DNA of 53,286 bases from Streptomyces aurantiacus JA 4570 (GCF_000414115.1 NZ_AOPZ01000098.1:1-53286), one strand, 5' to 3'; positions 44,296-52,897 are shown, counted from the stretch's first letter. Notes: generated by a model from the sequence alone, not told the origin. A program made the numbers and translations.

Positions 44296-44864
44296 GACGG
44301 GTCCCCGGGCCCGTTCGGCGAAGACGAATCACCCGGCCAGTCCGGCAAGGGCCGGATCACCTGCCCCGGGCGGACCCGGGCGCCCCGCACGATCTGACAG
44401 TTCAGCCCGGAGCGGCCGACGAGCGGCGTGAAGACCGGCTTGTCGATCAGTCGTTCCAGGTAGGCGCACGGCACGTTGAGACGGCCCCCGAAGACGACGG
44501 CGTCGCCGATGGCGAAGTAGGTGCCGACCAGGTCGTTGAGGGGCACGCCCCGCGTGACCATGTTGCGTCGGCTCTCCTGGCCGCTGAGCCGAATGCCGGT
44601 CTCGGCCTCTACGGCGTCCAGGACTTCCTGGGCGATCAGGGTCAACTGCCGGTCGGCGTGGGGGAGGTGCGCGTAGTGACCGCGTCCGGTGGCATAGCGG
44701 TCGCCGTGGATACCGACCCCGGCGAGCAGTTCGGCTTCCGCCAGCGCGTGCATCTCCACGCCGGCGGTCTCGGCGGCGAACACCTCAAGGAGGACGCCGC
44801 TCCACAGGACGTCGGTGGCGTCGGACGCGGCTCCCGAAGCCCGAGGATTCACGAAAGGGGACAT
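44292..44864 (-). CDS. MOSC domain protein (YiiM-like)
   Basis: A 190-residue MOSC-domain protein, the fold that holds sulfurated molybdenum cofactor in mARC/YiiM-type reductases of N-hydroxylated compounds. Visible family blocks are GIHGDRYATGRGHYAHLPHA, NMVTRGVPLNDLVG, GDAVVFGGRLNVPCAYLERL and GRSGLNCQIVRGARVRPG. The conserved Cys in NVPCAYLE is the expected molybdenum ligand. The start ATG lacks a strong ribosome site. It is coupled to a 2Fe-2S flavoprotein reductase downstream. Together they look like a two-subunit version of YiiM/YcbX-type N-hydroxyl reductases; substrate unknown. Confidence 0.85.
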   Translation of the reverse strand: MSPFVNPRASGAASDATDVLWSGVLLEVFAAETAGVEMHALAEAELLAGVGIHGDRYATGRGHYAHLPHADRQLTLIAQEVLDAVEAETGIRLSGQESRRNMVTRGVPLNDLVGTYFAIGDAVVFGGRLNVPCAYLERLIDKPVFTPLVGRSGLNCQIVRGARVRPGQVIRPLPDWPGDSSSPNGPGDPS

Positions 44865-44887
44865 GGGCCGAACGTTCCATAGATCGC

Positions 44888-44918
44888 GGCCGCGGCCAAG
44901 ACCGGACCTGCCGCGGCC
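44888..44918. terminator. Hairpin between FadD and MOSC genes
   Basis: GGCCGCGGC (44888-44896) and GCCGCGGCC (44910-44918) form a perfect 9-bp GC stem with a 13-nt loop. It lies in the 87-bp gap between the end of the minus-strand fadD gene and the MOSC start, and would end fadD transcripts. No U-tract. Confidence 0.4.
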
Positions 44919-44951
44919 AGGGCCGGGTCCGCTGATCCCCCACTGCCACCG

Positions 44952-46562
44952 CTATCCCGCCGCCACCGCCCGTGCCCACCGATAGTCCGCCTTACCGCTC
45001 GGCGACCGCTGAATGTGATCGGTGAACACCACCGCGCGCGGGATCTTGTAGCCCGCCAGGTGGGTGCGGCAGTGGCTCTGGAGCGCGGTCAGGTCCAGGG
45101 GGGAGGCGCCGTCGCGGAGTTGGACGACCGCCGCGACCCGGTTGCCCCAGCGTTCGTCCGGGACACCGGCGACCAGGGCGTCGTAGACGTCGGGGTGGGA
45201 CTTGAGGGCCTGCTCGACCTCCTCGGGGTACACCTTCTCGCCGCCCGTGTTGATGCACTGCGAGCCCCGGCCGAGCACGGTCACGATGCCCTCGGCGTCG
45301 ACCGTGGCCATGTCGCCGAGCAGCACCCAGCGTTCGTCGCCGCGCTGGAAGAAGGTCTCGGCCGTCTTCTTGGGATCGTTGTAGTAGCCGAGCGGTACAT
45401 GGCCGCGTTGGGCGATGCGGCCCGGCTCGCCGGGGGACACGGGCTCGTACGTCGCCGGATCGACCACCTGCGTACGGGAGTTGACGCTCAGCCGGAACCC
45501 CTTCTCGGGGCCCGAGTCGTCCGTCGCGGTGCCGTTGAAGCCGGACTCCGACGAGCCGAAGTTGTTGAGGAGCATGACGTTCGGAGCGAGCGCCGCGAAC
45601 TGCGCGCGGACCGTCTCCGACATGATCGCGCCCGAGGAGGAGACGCTGAAGAGCGAGGAGAGGTCGGTGCCGCGCAGCGGGCCGTTCAGGGCGTCGATGA
45701 GGGGACGCAGCATGGCGTCGCCCACCAGGGACACGCTGGTGACCTTCTCCCGCTCGATGGTGCGCAGCACTTCTTCGGGGGCGAACTTGCGGTGGATGAC
45801 CAGGCGTTGGCCAAAGTGGAAGCAGATGAAGGCGGTGAGCGTCGACGTGCCGTGCATCAGCGGCGGGGTCGGGAAGAACGTGATGCCGTCGCCCCCGGCC
45901 GCCACCCGCTCGGCCACCTCCTCCGGCCTCGTCACCGGCTCGCCGGTCGGCGCGCCCCCGCCGAGCCCGGAGAAGAACAGGTCCTCCTGACGCCACATCA
46001 CCCCCTTGGGCATGCCCGTCGTGCCGCCGGTGTAGATGATGAACAGGTCGTCCGCCGAGCGCTCCGGGAACCCGCGCTCCGGGGACCCGGACGCCTCCGC
46101 CTCCGCGAACGCCACCGCGTCGGGGCCGGTGGTGCCGGGCGGCGCGTCCCCGACCCGTATCAGATGCCGCAGCTTCTCCGCCCGCGGCAGCGCGGCGGCG
46201 ACCCGCTCGCCGAACTCCGCGTCGAAGACGAGCGCGGCGAGGTCCGCGTCGCGGTAGAGGTACGCCAACTCCTCTTCCACGTAGCGGTAGTTGACGTTGA
46301 CAGGGACCACGCGCGCCTTCAGGCACGCGAGCACCGTCTGGAGGTACTCGACGCCGTTGTAGAGGTGCAGGCCCAGATGTTCGCCCGGCTTGACGCCGTG
46401 GTCCATCAGATGGTGCGCGAGACGGTTGGCGGCCGCGTCCAGCTCCGCGTACGTGAGGCTCCGCTCCGCGCCCGTGCCGGGGTGGTCCACGTACAGCAGC
46501 GCCGCACGGTCGGGCACCACGTCGACGACCGACTCGAACAGGTCGGCAAGGTTGTACTCCAC
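44952..46562 (-). CDS. Acyl-CoA ligase (FadD17/FadD19-like)
   Basis: A 536-residue acyl-CoA ligase. The N-terminus VEYNLADLFESVVDVVPDR is characteristic of the actinobacterial group that includes the steroid side-chain ligases. The P-loop is IIYTGGTTGMPKGVMW, followed by NNFGSSESGFNG (A5), LLGDMATVDAEGIVTVLGRG (hinge), CINTGGEKVYPEEVEQAL and SPSGKADYRWA (catalytic Lys). The GTG at 46562 is chosen because AGGAGGAG lies just upstream and the family N-terminus begins there. It is divergent from the crotonase-DUF35-thiolase operon, and together they form one catabolic locus. Confidence 0.9.
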   Translation of the reverse strand: MEYNLADLFESVVDVVPDRAALLYVDHPGTGAERSLTYAELDAAANRLAHHLMDHGVKPGEHLGLHLYNGVEYLQTVLACLKARVVPVNVNYRYVEEELAYLYRDADLAALVFDAEFGERVAAALPRAEKLRHLIRVGDAPPGTTGPDAVAFAEAEASGSPERGFPERSADDLFIIYTGGTTGMPKGVMWRQEDLFFSGLGGGAPTGEPVTRPEEVAERVAAGGDGITFFPTPPLMHGTSTLTAFICFHFGQRLVIHRKFAPEEVLRTIEREKVTSVSLVGDAMLRPLIDALNGPLRGTDLSSLFSVSSSGAIMSETVRAQFAALAPNVMLLNNFGSSESGFNGTATDDSGPEKGFRLSVNSRTQVVDPATYEPVSPGEPGRIAQRGHVPLGYYNDPKKTAETFFQRGDERWVLLGDMATVDAEGIVTVLGRGSQCINTGGEKVYPEEVEQALKSHPDVYDALVAGVPDERWGNRVAAVVQLRDGASPLDLTALQSHCRTHLAGYKIPRAVVFTDHIQRSPSGKADYRWARAVAAG

Positions 46563-46671
46563 CGCTCCTCCTGACCCCGACGCCATCCCGTGCGGCGGTC
46601 GTCCGCCACCCCGTGTGGCGGTCATCAGAGCAGAGGCGCGCACAAGTGGGAAGGGCCCCCGCAGAAGAAAA

Positions 46672-46686
46672 CTGACTACCTGTCAG
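46672..46686. promoter_or_regulatory. CTGAC...GTCAG inverted repeat in divergent promoter region
   Basis: CTGACTACCTGTCAG is a 15-bp inverted repeat (5-bp perfect arms) in the 190-bp AT-richer gap between fadD and the crotonase gene. It is well placed to control both directions. The half-site resembles those at 1063-1078 and 1122-1138. A TetR-family acyl-CoA-responsive regulator is an inference. It does not match the KstR consensus AAC..GTT. Confidence 0.45.
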
Positions 46687-46751
46687 AAAACTATTGAACT
46701 GGCACGTCGCCTCCTGCAACCTGTTCCAGGTCTGACGACGGGAGGACGGCT

Positions 46752-47564
46752 ATGGGTGGTACGGAACATCTCTCCGTGCGCCGCGAGGGCGCCACGCTGA
46801 TACTCACGCTCAACCGGCCGGAGGCCAGGAACGCGCTCTCGCTGCCGATGCTCGTGGGCCTGTACGACGGGTGGGTCGCCGCCGACGAGGACGACGCCGT
46901 GCGCTCCGTCGTGCTCACCGGGGCGGGCGGCGCCTTCTGCGCCGGGATGGACCTCAAGGCGCTCGCGGGCACCTCGACCGGCAAGGGCATGGGCGGCGAG
47001 GACTACCGCGACCGGCTCAAGGCCGACCCGGACCTGCACTGGAAGGCGATGCTGCGCCACCACCGCCCCCGCAAGCCCGTGCTCGCCGCCGTCGAGGGGC
47101 CCTGCGTGGCCGGCGGCACCGAGATCCTGCAGGGCACCGACATCCGCGTCGCGGGGGATTCCGCGACCTTCGGGCTCTTCGAGGTCAAGCGCGGCCTGTT
47201 CCCCATCGGTGGCTCGACGGTGCGCCTGCCACGGCAGATCCCGCGCACCCACGCCCTGGAGATGCTGCTCACCGGCCGCCCCTACTCGGCCAGGGAGGCC
47301 GCCGACGTGGGCCTGATCGGCCATGTCGTCCCCGATGGCACCGCCCTGGAGAAGGCCCTCGCCATCGCCGAACAGATCAACGCCTGCGGCCCGCTCGCCG
47401 TCGAGGCCGTCAAGGCTTCCGTGTACGAGACGGCCGACATGACGGAGGCCGACGGCCTCGCGGCCGAACTCAAGCGGGGCTGGCCGGTGTTCGACACCGC
47501 CGATGCCAAGGAAGGCGCCCGCGCCTTCGCCGAGAAGCGCCCGCCCGTCTACCGCCGCGCCTGA
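46752..47564 (+). CDS. Enoyl-CoA hydratase (crotonase family, EchA19-like)
   Basis: A 270-residue crotonase-fold enzyme that hydrates 2-enoyl-CoA in beta-oxidation. The oxyanion-hole segments are AFCAGMDLKAL and VEGPCVAGGTEILQGTDI, with the acidic catalytic region at FGLFEVKRGLFPIGG. The C-terminal helices (KASVYETADMTEADGL, FAEKRPPVYRRA) fit EchA-type actinobacterial members. The ATG at 46752 has GGGAGGACGG upstream. It is the first gene of a four-gene operon with a DUF35 protein and two thiolase-like proteins, indicating side-chain shortening of a bulky acyl-CoA. Confidence 0.9.
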   Translation: MGGTEHLSVRREGATLILTLNRPEARNALSLPMLVGLYDGWVAADEDDAVRSVVLTGAGGAFCAGMDLKALAGTSTGKGMGGEDYRDRLKADPDLHWKAMLRHHRPRKPVLAAVEGPCVAGGTEILQGTDIRVAGDSATFGLFEVKRGLFPIGGSTVRLPRQIPRTHALEMLLTGRPYSAREAADVGLIGHVVPDGTALEKALAIAEQINACGPLAVEAVKASVYETADMTEADGLAAELKRGWPVFDTADAKEGARAFAEKRPPVYRRA

Positions 47565-47581
47565 CCCGAGGAGCCGCCGCC

Positions 47582-48538
47582 GTGACCGAAGTCCTCAGCG
47601 CCCCGCTGGTCGTGGAGTTCCCCTTCACCCGCTCCCTCGGCCCCGTCCAGTCCGCCTTCCTCACCGGCCTGCGCGAACGCACCGTGCTCGGCGTGCGCAC
47701 CGCCGACGGCAAGGTGCTCGTCCCGCCCGTCGAGTACGACCCGGGGACCGCCGAAGAACTGCGCGACCTCGTCAAGGTCGCCGCGACCGGCACCGTCACC
47801 ACCTGGGCCTGGAACCCCGGGCCCCGCCGCGGTCAGCCCCTCGACACCGCCTTCGCCTGGGTCCTCGTACGCCTCGACGGCGCCGACACGGCCCTGCTGC
47901 ACGCCCTCGACGCCCCGGGCCCCGACGCCGTACGCACCGGGATGCGCGTCCGCGTCCGCTGGGCCGCCGAACGCACCGGCGCCATCACGGACATCGCCTG
48001 CTTCGAACCGTACGAAGAAGGTGAGGCGACGGGCCATCAAATCACCGCGCACAGTGGCGAGTTCGGTGGCGAGACGGCAGTGACCGGGATCGTCGCGCCC
48101 GCCCGGCTCGACTACACCTACAGCCCCGGCCGCGCCCAGTCGCAGTACATCCACGCCCTGTCCGGCCGCCGGACGGTCGGCGAGCGGTGCCCGTCCTGCC
48201 GCAAGGTGTACGTGCCGCCGCGCGGGGCCTGTCCGACCTGCGGGGTCGCCACCGCCGAGCAGGTGGAGGTCGGGCCGCGCGGCACGGTCACCACCTTCTG
48301 CATCGTCAACATCAAGGCCAAGGGCCTCGACATCGAAGTGCCGTACGTCTACGGCCACATCGCCCTGGACGGGGCGGACCTCGCGCTGCACGGACGCATC
48401 GGCGGCATCCCCTACGACCAGGTGCGCATGGGCCTGCGCGTCGAACCGGTGTGGACGGACGGCGGCCGCTACCCCGACCACTACCGGCCCACCGGCGAGC
48501 CCGACGCCGACTACGACACGTACAAGGAGCTGCTGTGA
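47582..48538 (+). CDS. Tandem DUF35 OB-fold acyl-CoA-associated protein
   Basis: A 318-residue protein with two tandem DUF35 units, each a zinc-ribbon followed by an OB-fold. The second unit keeps the ribbon cysteines (CPSCRKVYVPPRGACPTCG). The first has the same RTV...VPP framework with all cysteines gone. DUF35 proteins bind acyl-CoA and partner with thiolase-like lipid-transfer proteins, as in ChsH2-Ltp2 of steroid degradation. The GTG at 47582 has GAGGAG upstream, and the stop overlaps the next start by 4 bp, so the proteins are made in matched amounts. Its partner is probably one of the two downstream thiolase-like proteins. Confidence 0.88.
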   Translation: MTEVLSAPLVVEFPFTRSLGPVQSAFLTGLRERTVLGVRTADGKVLVPPVEYDPGTAEELRDLVKVAATGTVTTWAWNPGPRRGQPLDTAFAWVLVRLDGADTALLHALDAPGPDAVRTGMRVRVRWAAERTGAITDIACFEPYEEGEATGHQITAHSGEFGGETAVTGIVAPARLDYTYSPGRAQSQYIHALSGRRTVGERCPSCRKVYVPPRGACPTCGVATAEQVEVGPRGTVTTFCIVNIKAKGLDIEVPYVYGHIALDGADLALHGRIGGIPYDQVRMGLRVEPVWTDGGRYPDHYRPTGEPDADYDTYKELL

Positions 48539-49593
48539 CCGGCGAGTTCAGGGACGTGGCGATCGTCGCCTTCGCGCAGACCGACCACCGGCGTCGCACC
48601 GACGAACTGTCCGAGGTCGAAATGCTCATGCCGGTCCTGCACGAGGTGCTCGAGCGGACCGGCCTCGCCACGGCCGACATCGGCTTCACCTGCTCCGGCT
48701 CGTCGGACTACCTCGCCGGCCGCGCCTTCTCCTTCACCATGGCCCTCGACGGCGTGGGCGCCTGGCCGCCGATCTCGGAGTCGCACGTGGAGATGGACGG
48801 CGCCTGGGCGCTGTACGAGGCGTGGGTGAAGCTCCAGACCGGCGAGGCCGACACCGCGCTCGTCTACTCCTACGGCAAGTCGTCGCCCGGCTCCGTGCGC
48901 GACGTCCTGACCCGCCAGCTCGACCCGTACTACCTGGCGCCGCTGTGGCCGGACTCCGTCGCGCTCGCCGCACTCCAGGCGCAGGCGCTCATCGACGCGG
49001 GCGACACGGACGAGCCCGCCCTGGCCGGCGTCGCGGCCCGCAGCCGGGACGCCGCACGCGCCAACTCCCACGCACAGATCGGTGGTTCGGTGCCGCAGGG
49101 CGACTACGTCGTACGTCCCCTGCGTACCGGGGACTGCCCGCCGATCGGCGACGGAGCCGCCGCCGTGGTGCTCGCGGCGGGGGAGCGGGCCCGGGAGCTG
49201 TGCGGGCGGCCCGCGTGGATCCGCGGCATCGACCACCGCATCGAGCCGCACAGCCTGGGCGTGCGCGACCTCACCGACTCGCCGTCGACGCGGCTCGCGG
49301 CCGAACGGGCCGGGGCCTTCGCGCGGCCCGTCGACACCGCCGAGCTGCACGCGCCGTTCACCTCGCAGGAGGTCGTCCTGCGCAAGGCGCTGCGGCTCGG
49401 CGACGACGTGACGGTCAACCCCTCGGGCGGTGCGCTCGCGGCCAACCCGGTCATGGCGGCCGGTCTCATCCGGCTCGGCGAGGCCGCGGCCCGCGTCCAC
49501 CGCGGCGCGTCCGACCGGGCCTTCGCCCACGCCACCTCCGGCCCCTGCCTGCAGCAGAACCTGGTCGCCGTCCTGGAAGGGGACCCGCGATGA
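48535..49593 (+). CDS. Thiolase-like lipid-transfer protein (Ltp family), first of two
   Basis: A 352-residue thiolase-fold protein. The position of the nucleophilic Cys in true thiolases reads SESHVEMDGAWALYEAW, with no Cys, so it is unlikely to do a normal Claisen cleavage. NPSGGALAANPVMAAGL and SGPCLQQN are the later thiolase loops. Relatives such as Ltp2 are retro-aldolases that split off side-chain fragments with a DUF35 partner. The GTG overlaps the upstream DUF35 gene (GTGA), and its stop overlaps the next ATG by 4 bp. A role as aldolase or as a structural partner of the second thiolase-like protein is inferred. Confidence 0.87.
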   Translation: MTGEFRDVAIVAFAQTDHRRRTDELSEVEMLMPVLHEVLERTGLATADIGFTCSGSSDYLAGRAFSFTMALDGVGAWPPISESHVEMDGAWALYEAWVKLQTGEADTALVYSYGKSSPGSVRDVLTRQLDPYYLAPLWPDSVALAALQAQALIDAGDTDEPALAGVAARSRDAARANSHAQIGGSVPQGDYVVRPLRTGDCPPIGDGAAAVVLAAGERARELCGRPAWIRGIDHRIEPHSLGVRDLTDSPSTRLAAERAGAFARPVDTAELHAPFTSQEVVLRKALRLGDDVTVNPSGGALAANPVMAAGLIRLGEAAARVHRGASDRAFAHATSGPCLQQNLVAVLEGDPR

Positions 49594-50777
49594 GCAACGC
49601 GCCACGGCCGTCCGGCAAGGAACCCGTCGCCGTCGTCGGGATCGGCCAGACCAAGCACGTCGCCGCCCGGCGCGATGTGTCGATCGCCGGACTCGTCCGC
49701 GAGGCCGCCCGACGCGCCCTGCTGGACGCGGAGTTGACCTGGGCGGACATCGACGCCGTGGTCATCGGCAAGGCGCCCGACTTCTTCGAGGGCGTGATGA
49801 TGCCCGAGCTGTACCTCGCCGACGCCCTCGGTGCCGTCGGCAAGCCCATGCTGCGCGTCCACACCGCGGGCTCGGTCGGCGGCTCCACCGCGCTCGTCGC
49901 CGCGAACCTCGTCGCGGGCCGCGTCCACGGCACGGTCCTCACCCTGGCCTTCGAAAAGCAGTCGGAGTCCAACGCGATGTGGGGTCTCTCGCTGCCCGTC
50001 CCGTTCCAGCAGCCGCTGCTCGCCGGCGCGGGCGGATTCTTCGCGCCGCACATACGGGCGTACATGCGGCGCACCGGAGCCCCCGACACGGTCGGCTCGC
50101 TGGTCGCGTACAAAGACCGCCGCAACGCCCTCAAGAACCCCTTCGCCCATCTCCACGAGCACGACATCACGCTGGAGAAGGTGCAGGCGGCGCCCATGCT
50201 GTGGGACCCCGTCCGCTACTCCGAGACCTGCCCGTCCTCCGACGGGGCGTGCGCGATGATCCTGACCGACCGCGCCGGAGCGGCCCGCGCGCCCCGGCCG
50301 CCCGCCTGGATGCACGGCGGCGCGATGCGCAGCGAGCCCACCATGTTCGCGGGGAAGGACTTCGTGTCGCCGCAGGCCGGGAAGGACTGCGCGGCCGACG
50401 TCTACCGGCAGGCGGGCATCACGGACCCGCGCCGGGAGATCGACGCGGTCGAGATGTACGTGCCGTTCTCCTGGTACGAGCCGATGTGGCTGGAGAACCT
50501 GGGCTTCGCCGCGGAGGGCGAGGGCTGGAAGCTCACCGAGTCCGGCGTGACAGAACTGGACGGTGACCTTCCGGTGAACATGTCGGGCGGCGTCCTGTCG
50601 GCCAATCCCATCGGCGCCTCCGGGATGATCCGCTTCGCCGAGGCCGCGCTCCAGGTGCGGGGGCAGGCCGGTGAGCACCAAGTGGCCGGTGCGCGCAGGG
50701 CACTCGGACACGCCTACGGCGGCGGCTCGCAGTTCTTCTCCATGTGGCTGGTCGGCACCGAACCGCCCACGACGTGA
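49590..50777 (+). CDS. Thiolase-like lipid-transfer protein (Ltp family), second of two
   Basis: A 395-residue thiolase-fold protein of the lipid-transfer/SCPx-like group. It begins PVAVVGIGQTKHVAARRDVS, typical of this group. At the canonical nucleophile site it has RVHTAGSVGGSTALVAA, again without Cys. MSGGVLSANPIGASGMIRFAE and GHAYGGGSQFFSMW are the C-terminal loops. YVPFSWYEP supplies aromatic residues where Ltp-type aldolases keep a Tyr. It is translationally coupled to the first thiolase-like gene and ends the operon. Two Cys-less thiolases with a DUF35 protein suggest a heteromeric side-chain aldolase. Confidence 0.87.
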   Translation: MSNAPRPSGKEPVAVVGIGQTKHVAARRDVSIAGLVREAARRALLDAELTWADIDAVVIGKAPDFFEGVMMPELYLADALGAVGKPMLRVHTAGSVGGSTALVAANLVAGRVHGTVLTLAFEKQSESNAMWGLSLPVPFQQPLLAGAGGFFAPHIRAYMRRTGAPDTVGSLVAYKDRRNALKNPFAHLHEHDITLEKVQAAPMLWDPVRYSETCPSSDGACAMILTDRAGAARAPRPPAWMHGGAMRSEPTMFAGKDFVSPQAGKDCAADVYRQAGITDPRREIDAVEMYVPFSWYEPMWLENLGFAAEGEGWKLTESGVTELDGDLPVNMSGGVLSANPIGASGMIRFAEAALQVRGQAGEHQVAGARRALGHAYGGGSQFFSMWLVGTEPPTT

Positions 50778-50883
50778 CCCGGGCCCCGCCTCGCACAGGA
50801 ATCCGTCCTGCCGCCGCGGCCTGTGCTGCGCCGGAGGTGAAAGCTAGGCTGGCGACGGACGACGCATCGGGAGGAGCACGGAC

Positions 50884-51129
50884 GTGGCCGAGAGCACCAT
50901 CACCCAGCAGCATCCGCTCGCGAGTTGGGACAAGCCGGACCTCGACCTCAGCACCGCCGAATGGCGGTCGAGCAGCGACGGTCGCGGAGACGTGGAGATC
51001 GCCTTCGTCGAAGGCTTCATCGCGATGCGCAACGGCGGTCGGCCGGAGAGCCCCTCCCTGATCTTCACGCCCGCCGAGTGGGGTGCCTTCGTGCACGGGG
51101 CCCGGGAAGGGCAGTTCGACCTGACGTAG
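50884..51129 (+). CDS. DUF397 domain protein
   Basis: An 81-residue DUF397 protein, a family abundant in Streptomyces and usually encoded next to an XRE-type regulator as a small regulatory partner. The family pattern is visible as LSTAEWRSSSDGRGDVEIAF, VEGFIAMRNGGRPESPSLIF and TPAEWGAFVHGAREGQFDL. The GTG at 50884 has GGGAGGAG upstream. No XRE gene is adjacent: upstream is the lipid-transfer operon and downstream an opposing amidohydrolase, so it is an orphan copy. Confidence 0.88.
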   Translation: MAESTITQQHPLASWDKPDLDLSTAEWRSSSDGRGDVEIAFVEGFIAMRNGGRPESPSLIFTPAEWGAFVHGAREGQFDLT

Positions 51130-51200
51130 CGCGCACGGAGTTCGACGGTTCGCCCGCGCACAGCGCGTACGCGGGCGCGTCACGCCCACGCTCCGCGACC

Positions 51201-51238
51201 GGGCCCCGGCCCTCCCGCACGGCGGGGGGCCGGGGCCC
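51201..51238. terminator. Strong bidirectional terminator hairpin
   Basis: An 18-base GC arm at 51201-51218 pairs almost perfectly with 51222-51238 around a 3-base loop. It stands in the 117-bp gap between the convergent ends of the DUF397 gene and the amidohydrolase gene, so it would stop transcription from both sides. Confidence 0.75.
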
Positions 51239-51246
51239 GACGTGCG

Positions 51247-52830
51247 TCAGGAGGCGCCCGCGCAGGCCGCGTCGCCTTCCTCGCCCTCGACGAAGGTGCG
51301 GACCACCTCGATGTCCCCGATCCGTCCGGGATCCACCCGCCTCGGGTCGTCGCCGAGGACGACCAGATCGGCGCGCTTGCCGGGCGTGATGCTGCCCGCG
51401 CTGTCCTCCCAGTGGCAGGCGTACGCCGCGTCGGTGGTGTACGCGCGCAAGGCCGCGTCCACGTCGATGCCCTCGTCGGGGCCGATGACCGCGCCCGATG
51501 CGGAGGCCCGCTCGACCATGAACTGGATCGCCCGCAGCGGCGCCCCGTCGGCCACGGGCCGGTCCGAACTGCCCACCAGGCGCACCCCGTGGTCGAGGAA
51601 GCCGCGGCCCCGGTACAGCCACGGCGCCCGCTCCGCCCCCATGATCGCGGCGTAGTCGTCGCCGAAGTACCGCAGGAAGCTCGGCTGGACGACGGCCGTG
51701 ACCCCGAGCCGGGCGAACCGGCGGAGCTGGTCGGGGCGCACCAGACCGGCGTGTTCCACGCGGTGCCGGGCGTCCGGGCGGGGCCGGGCGCGCTGGGCCG
51801 CCTCGATGCCGTCCAGGGCGACATCGACCGCGCGGTCGCCGATGGCGTGCACGGCGAGCTGCCAGCCCGCGCGGTGGCCCGTCACGATGGTGTCCTGGAG
51901 CAGGTCCGCGGCCATCTGGAGGCGGCCGTTGGAGTCGCTGCCCTCGTACGGGTCGGTGAGCGCGGCGGTGCGCGCCATCATGCCGCCGTCGGTGAAGACC
52001 TTCAGGGCTCCGAGTGAGAGCCGCCCGTCACCGAAGCCCGTGCGCAGGCCGAGCCCGAAGGCGCGCGTCGTGGTGTCCTCGCGCGCGGCCTCGACCGCGC
52101 GCAGCGCGTCCGCGGCCACCATGAGCTGGACGCGGACGGGCAGCCTGCCCGACTCGTGGGCGAGTTGGTAGGCGGCGGCCTCGATGGGGCTGTGGGCGAA
52201 CAGCTCGCTGCCCACGCCCGCCTCCGCGACGGCCGTCACGCCCTCGGAGCGGCACACGCGCGCCGAGTGCTCGATGGCTCCGGCGAGTTCGCCGAGCGAG
52301 TGCGGCGGCCGGAGCTGGAGCACCGCGCCCATGTCCTCCTCGGCGAGGAAGCCGTCCGAGCCCGCGATGTGTGGCGCCAGCAGATCCAGGACGGCCGTGT
52401 TCACCAGGCAGGCGTGGCCCGAGATGTGCCCCAGGAACACCTTGCGGCCGTCGCTCACCGCGTCCAGTTCCTTGGCGGTCAGCGGGCGGTCCAGTTCGCG
52501 CTGGTCGTAACCGGCCAGGGTGACCCAGCCGCCCCGGGGCCGGGCGGCGACGGCGTCGGCCACCACTTTGAGCACGTCGTCGACGCGCCTGCTGGGCGCG
52601 ACGCTCGGCGCCTGCGCCTTCAGGCCCGCCCAGACCATGTGCACATGGCTGTCGATGAAGCCGGGGAGCACGGTCGCGCCGTCCAGGTCGAGGACCTTTC
52701 GGGCCGGAAGCCCCGCCACGTCGGCGTCGAGCCCCACGATCCGGCCCCGCCAGATGCCGAGTTCACGGGCGGTGGGGTGGTTCGGGTCCATCGTGACGAC
52801 ATGGGCGTTGGTGATCCTGGCGCAGAGCAC
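51247..52830 (-). CDS. Amidohydrolase (YtcJ-like metal-dependent hydrolase)
   Basis: A 527-residue amidohydrolase-superfamily protein of the YtcJ/exoenzyme-regulator-like group. Metal-binding residues are seen in LPGFIDSHVHMVWAG, HAIGDRAVD and RVEHAGLV, with the terminal metal Asp in VGSSDRPVADG. The tail GSITPGKRADLVVLGDDP completes the composite beta-sandwich. The GTG at 52830 is chosen because GGAGGG lies about 11 bp upstream and the protein opens directly into VLCARITNAHVVTMDP. Longer in-frame starts would run through the iron box. The upstream iron box suggests iron-dependent control. The substrate is unknown; these enzymes cleave diverse amides, esters or C-N bonds. Confidence 0.88.
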   Translation of the reverse strand: MLCARITNAHVVTMDPNHPTARELGIWRGRIVGLDADVAGLPARKVLDLDGATVLPGFIDSHVHMVWAGLKAQAPSVAPSRRVDDVLKVVADAVAARPRGGWVTLAGYDQRELDRPLTAKELDAVSDGRKVFLGHISGHACLVNTAVLDLLAPHIAGSDGFLAEEDMGAVLQLRPPHSLGELAGAIEHSARVCRSEGVTAVAEAGVGSELFAHSPIEAAAYQLAHESGRLPVRVQLMVAADALRAVEAAREDTTTRAFGLGLRTGFGDGRLSLGALKVFTDGGMMARTAALTDPYEGSDSNGRLQMAADLLQDTIVTGHRAGWQLAVHAIGDRAVDVALDGIEAAQRARPRPDARHRVEHAGLVRPDQLRRFARLGVTAVVQPSFLRYFGDDYAAIMGAERAPWLYRGRGFLDHGVRLVGSSDRPVADGAPLRAIQFMVERASASGAVIGPDEGIDVDAALRAYTTDAAYACHWEDSAGSITPGKRADLVVLGDDPRRVDPGRIGDIEVVRTFVEGEEGDAACAGAS

Positions 52831-52897
52831 GAACAGATCCCTCCGGGGAAGCGGGTGTCGAGGCCGGACCTCGTCAACACGAGCTATTGTTCTATTG

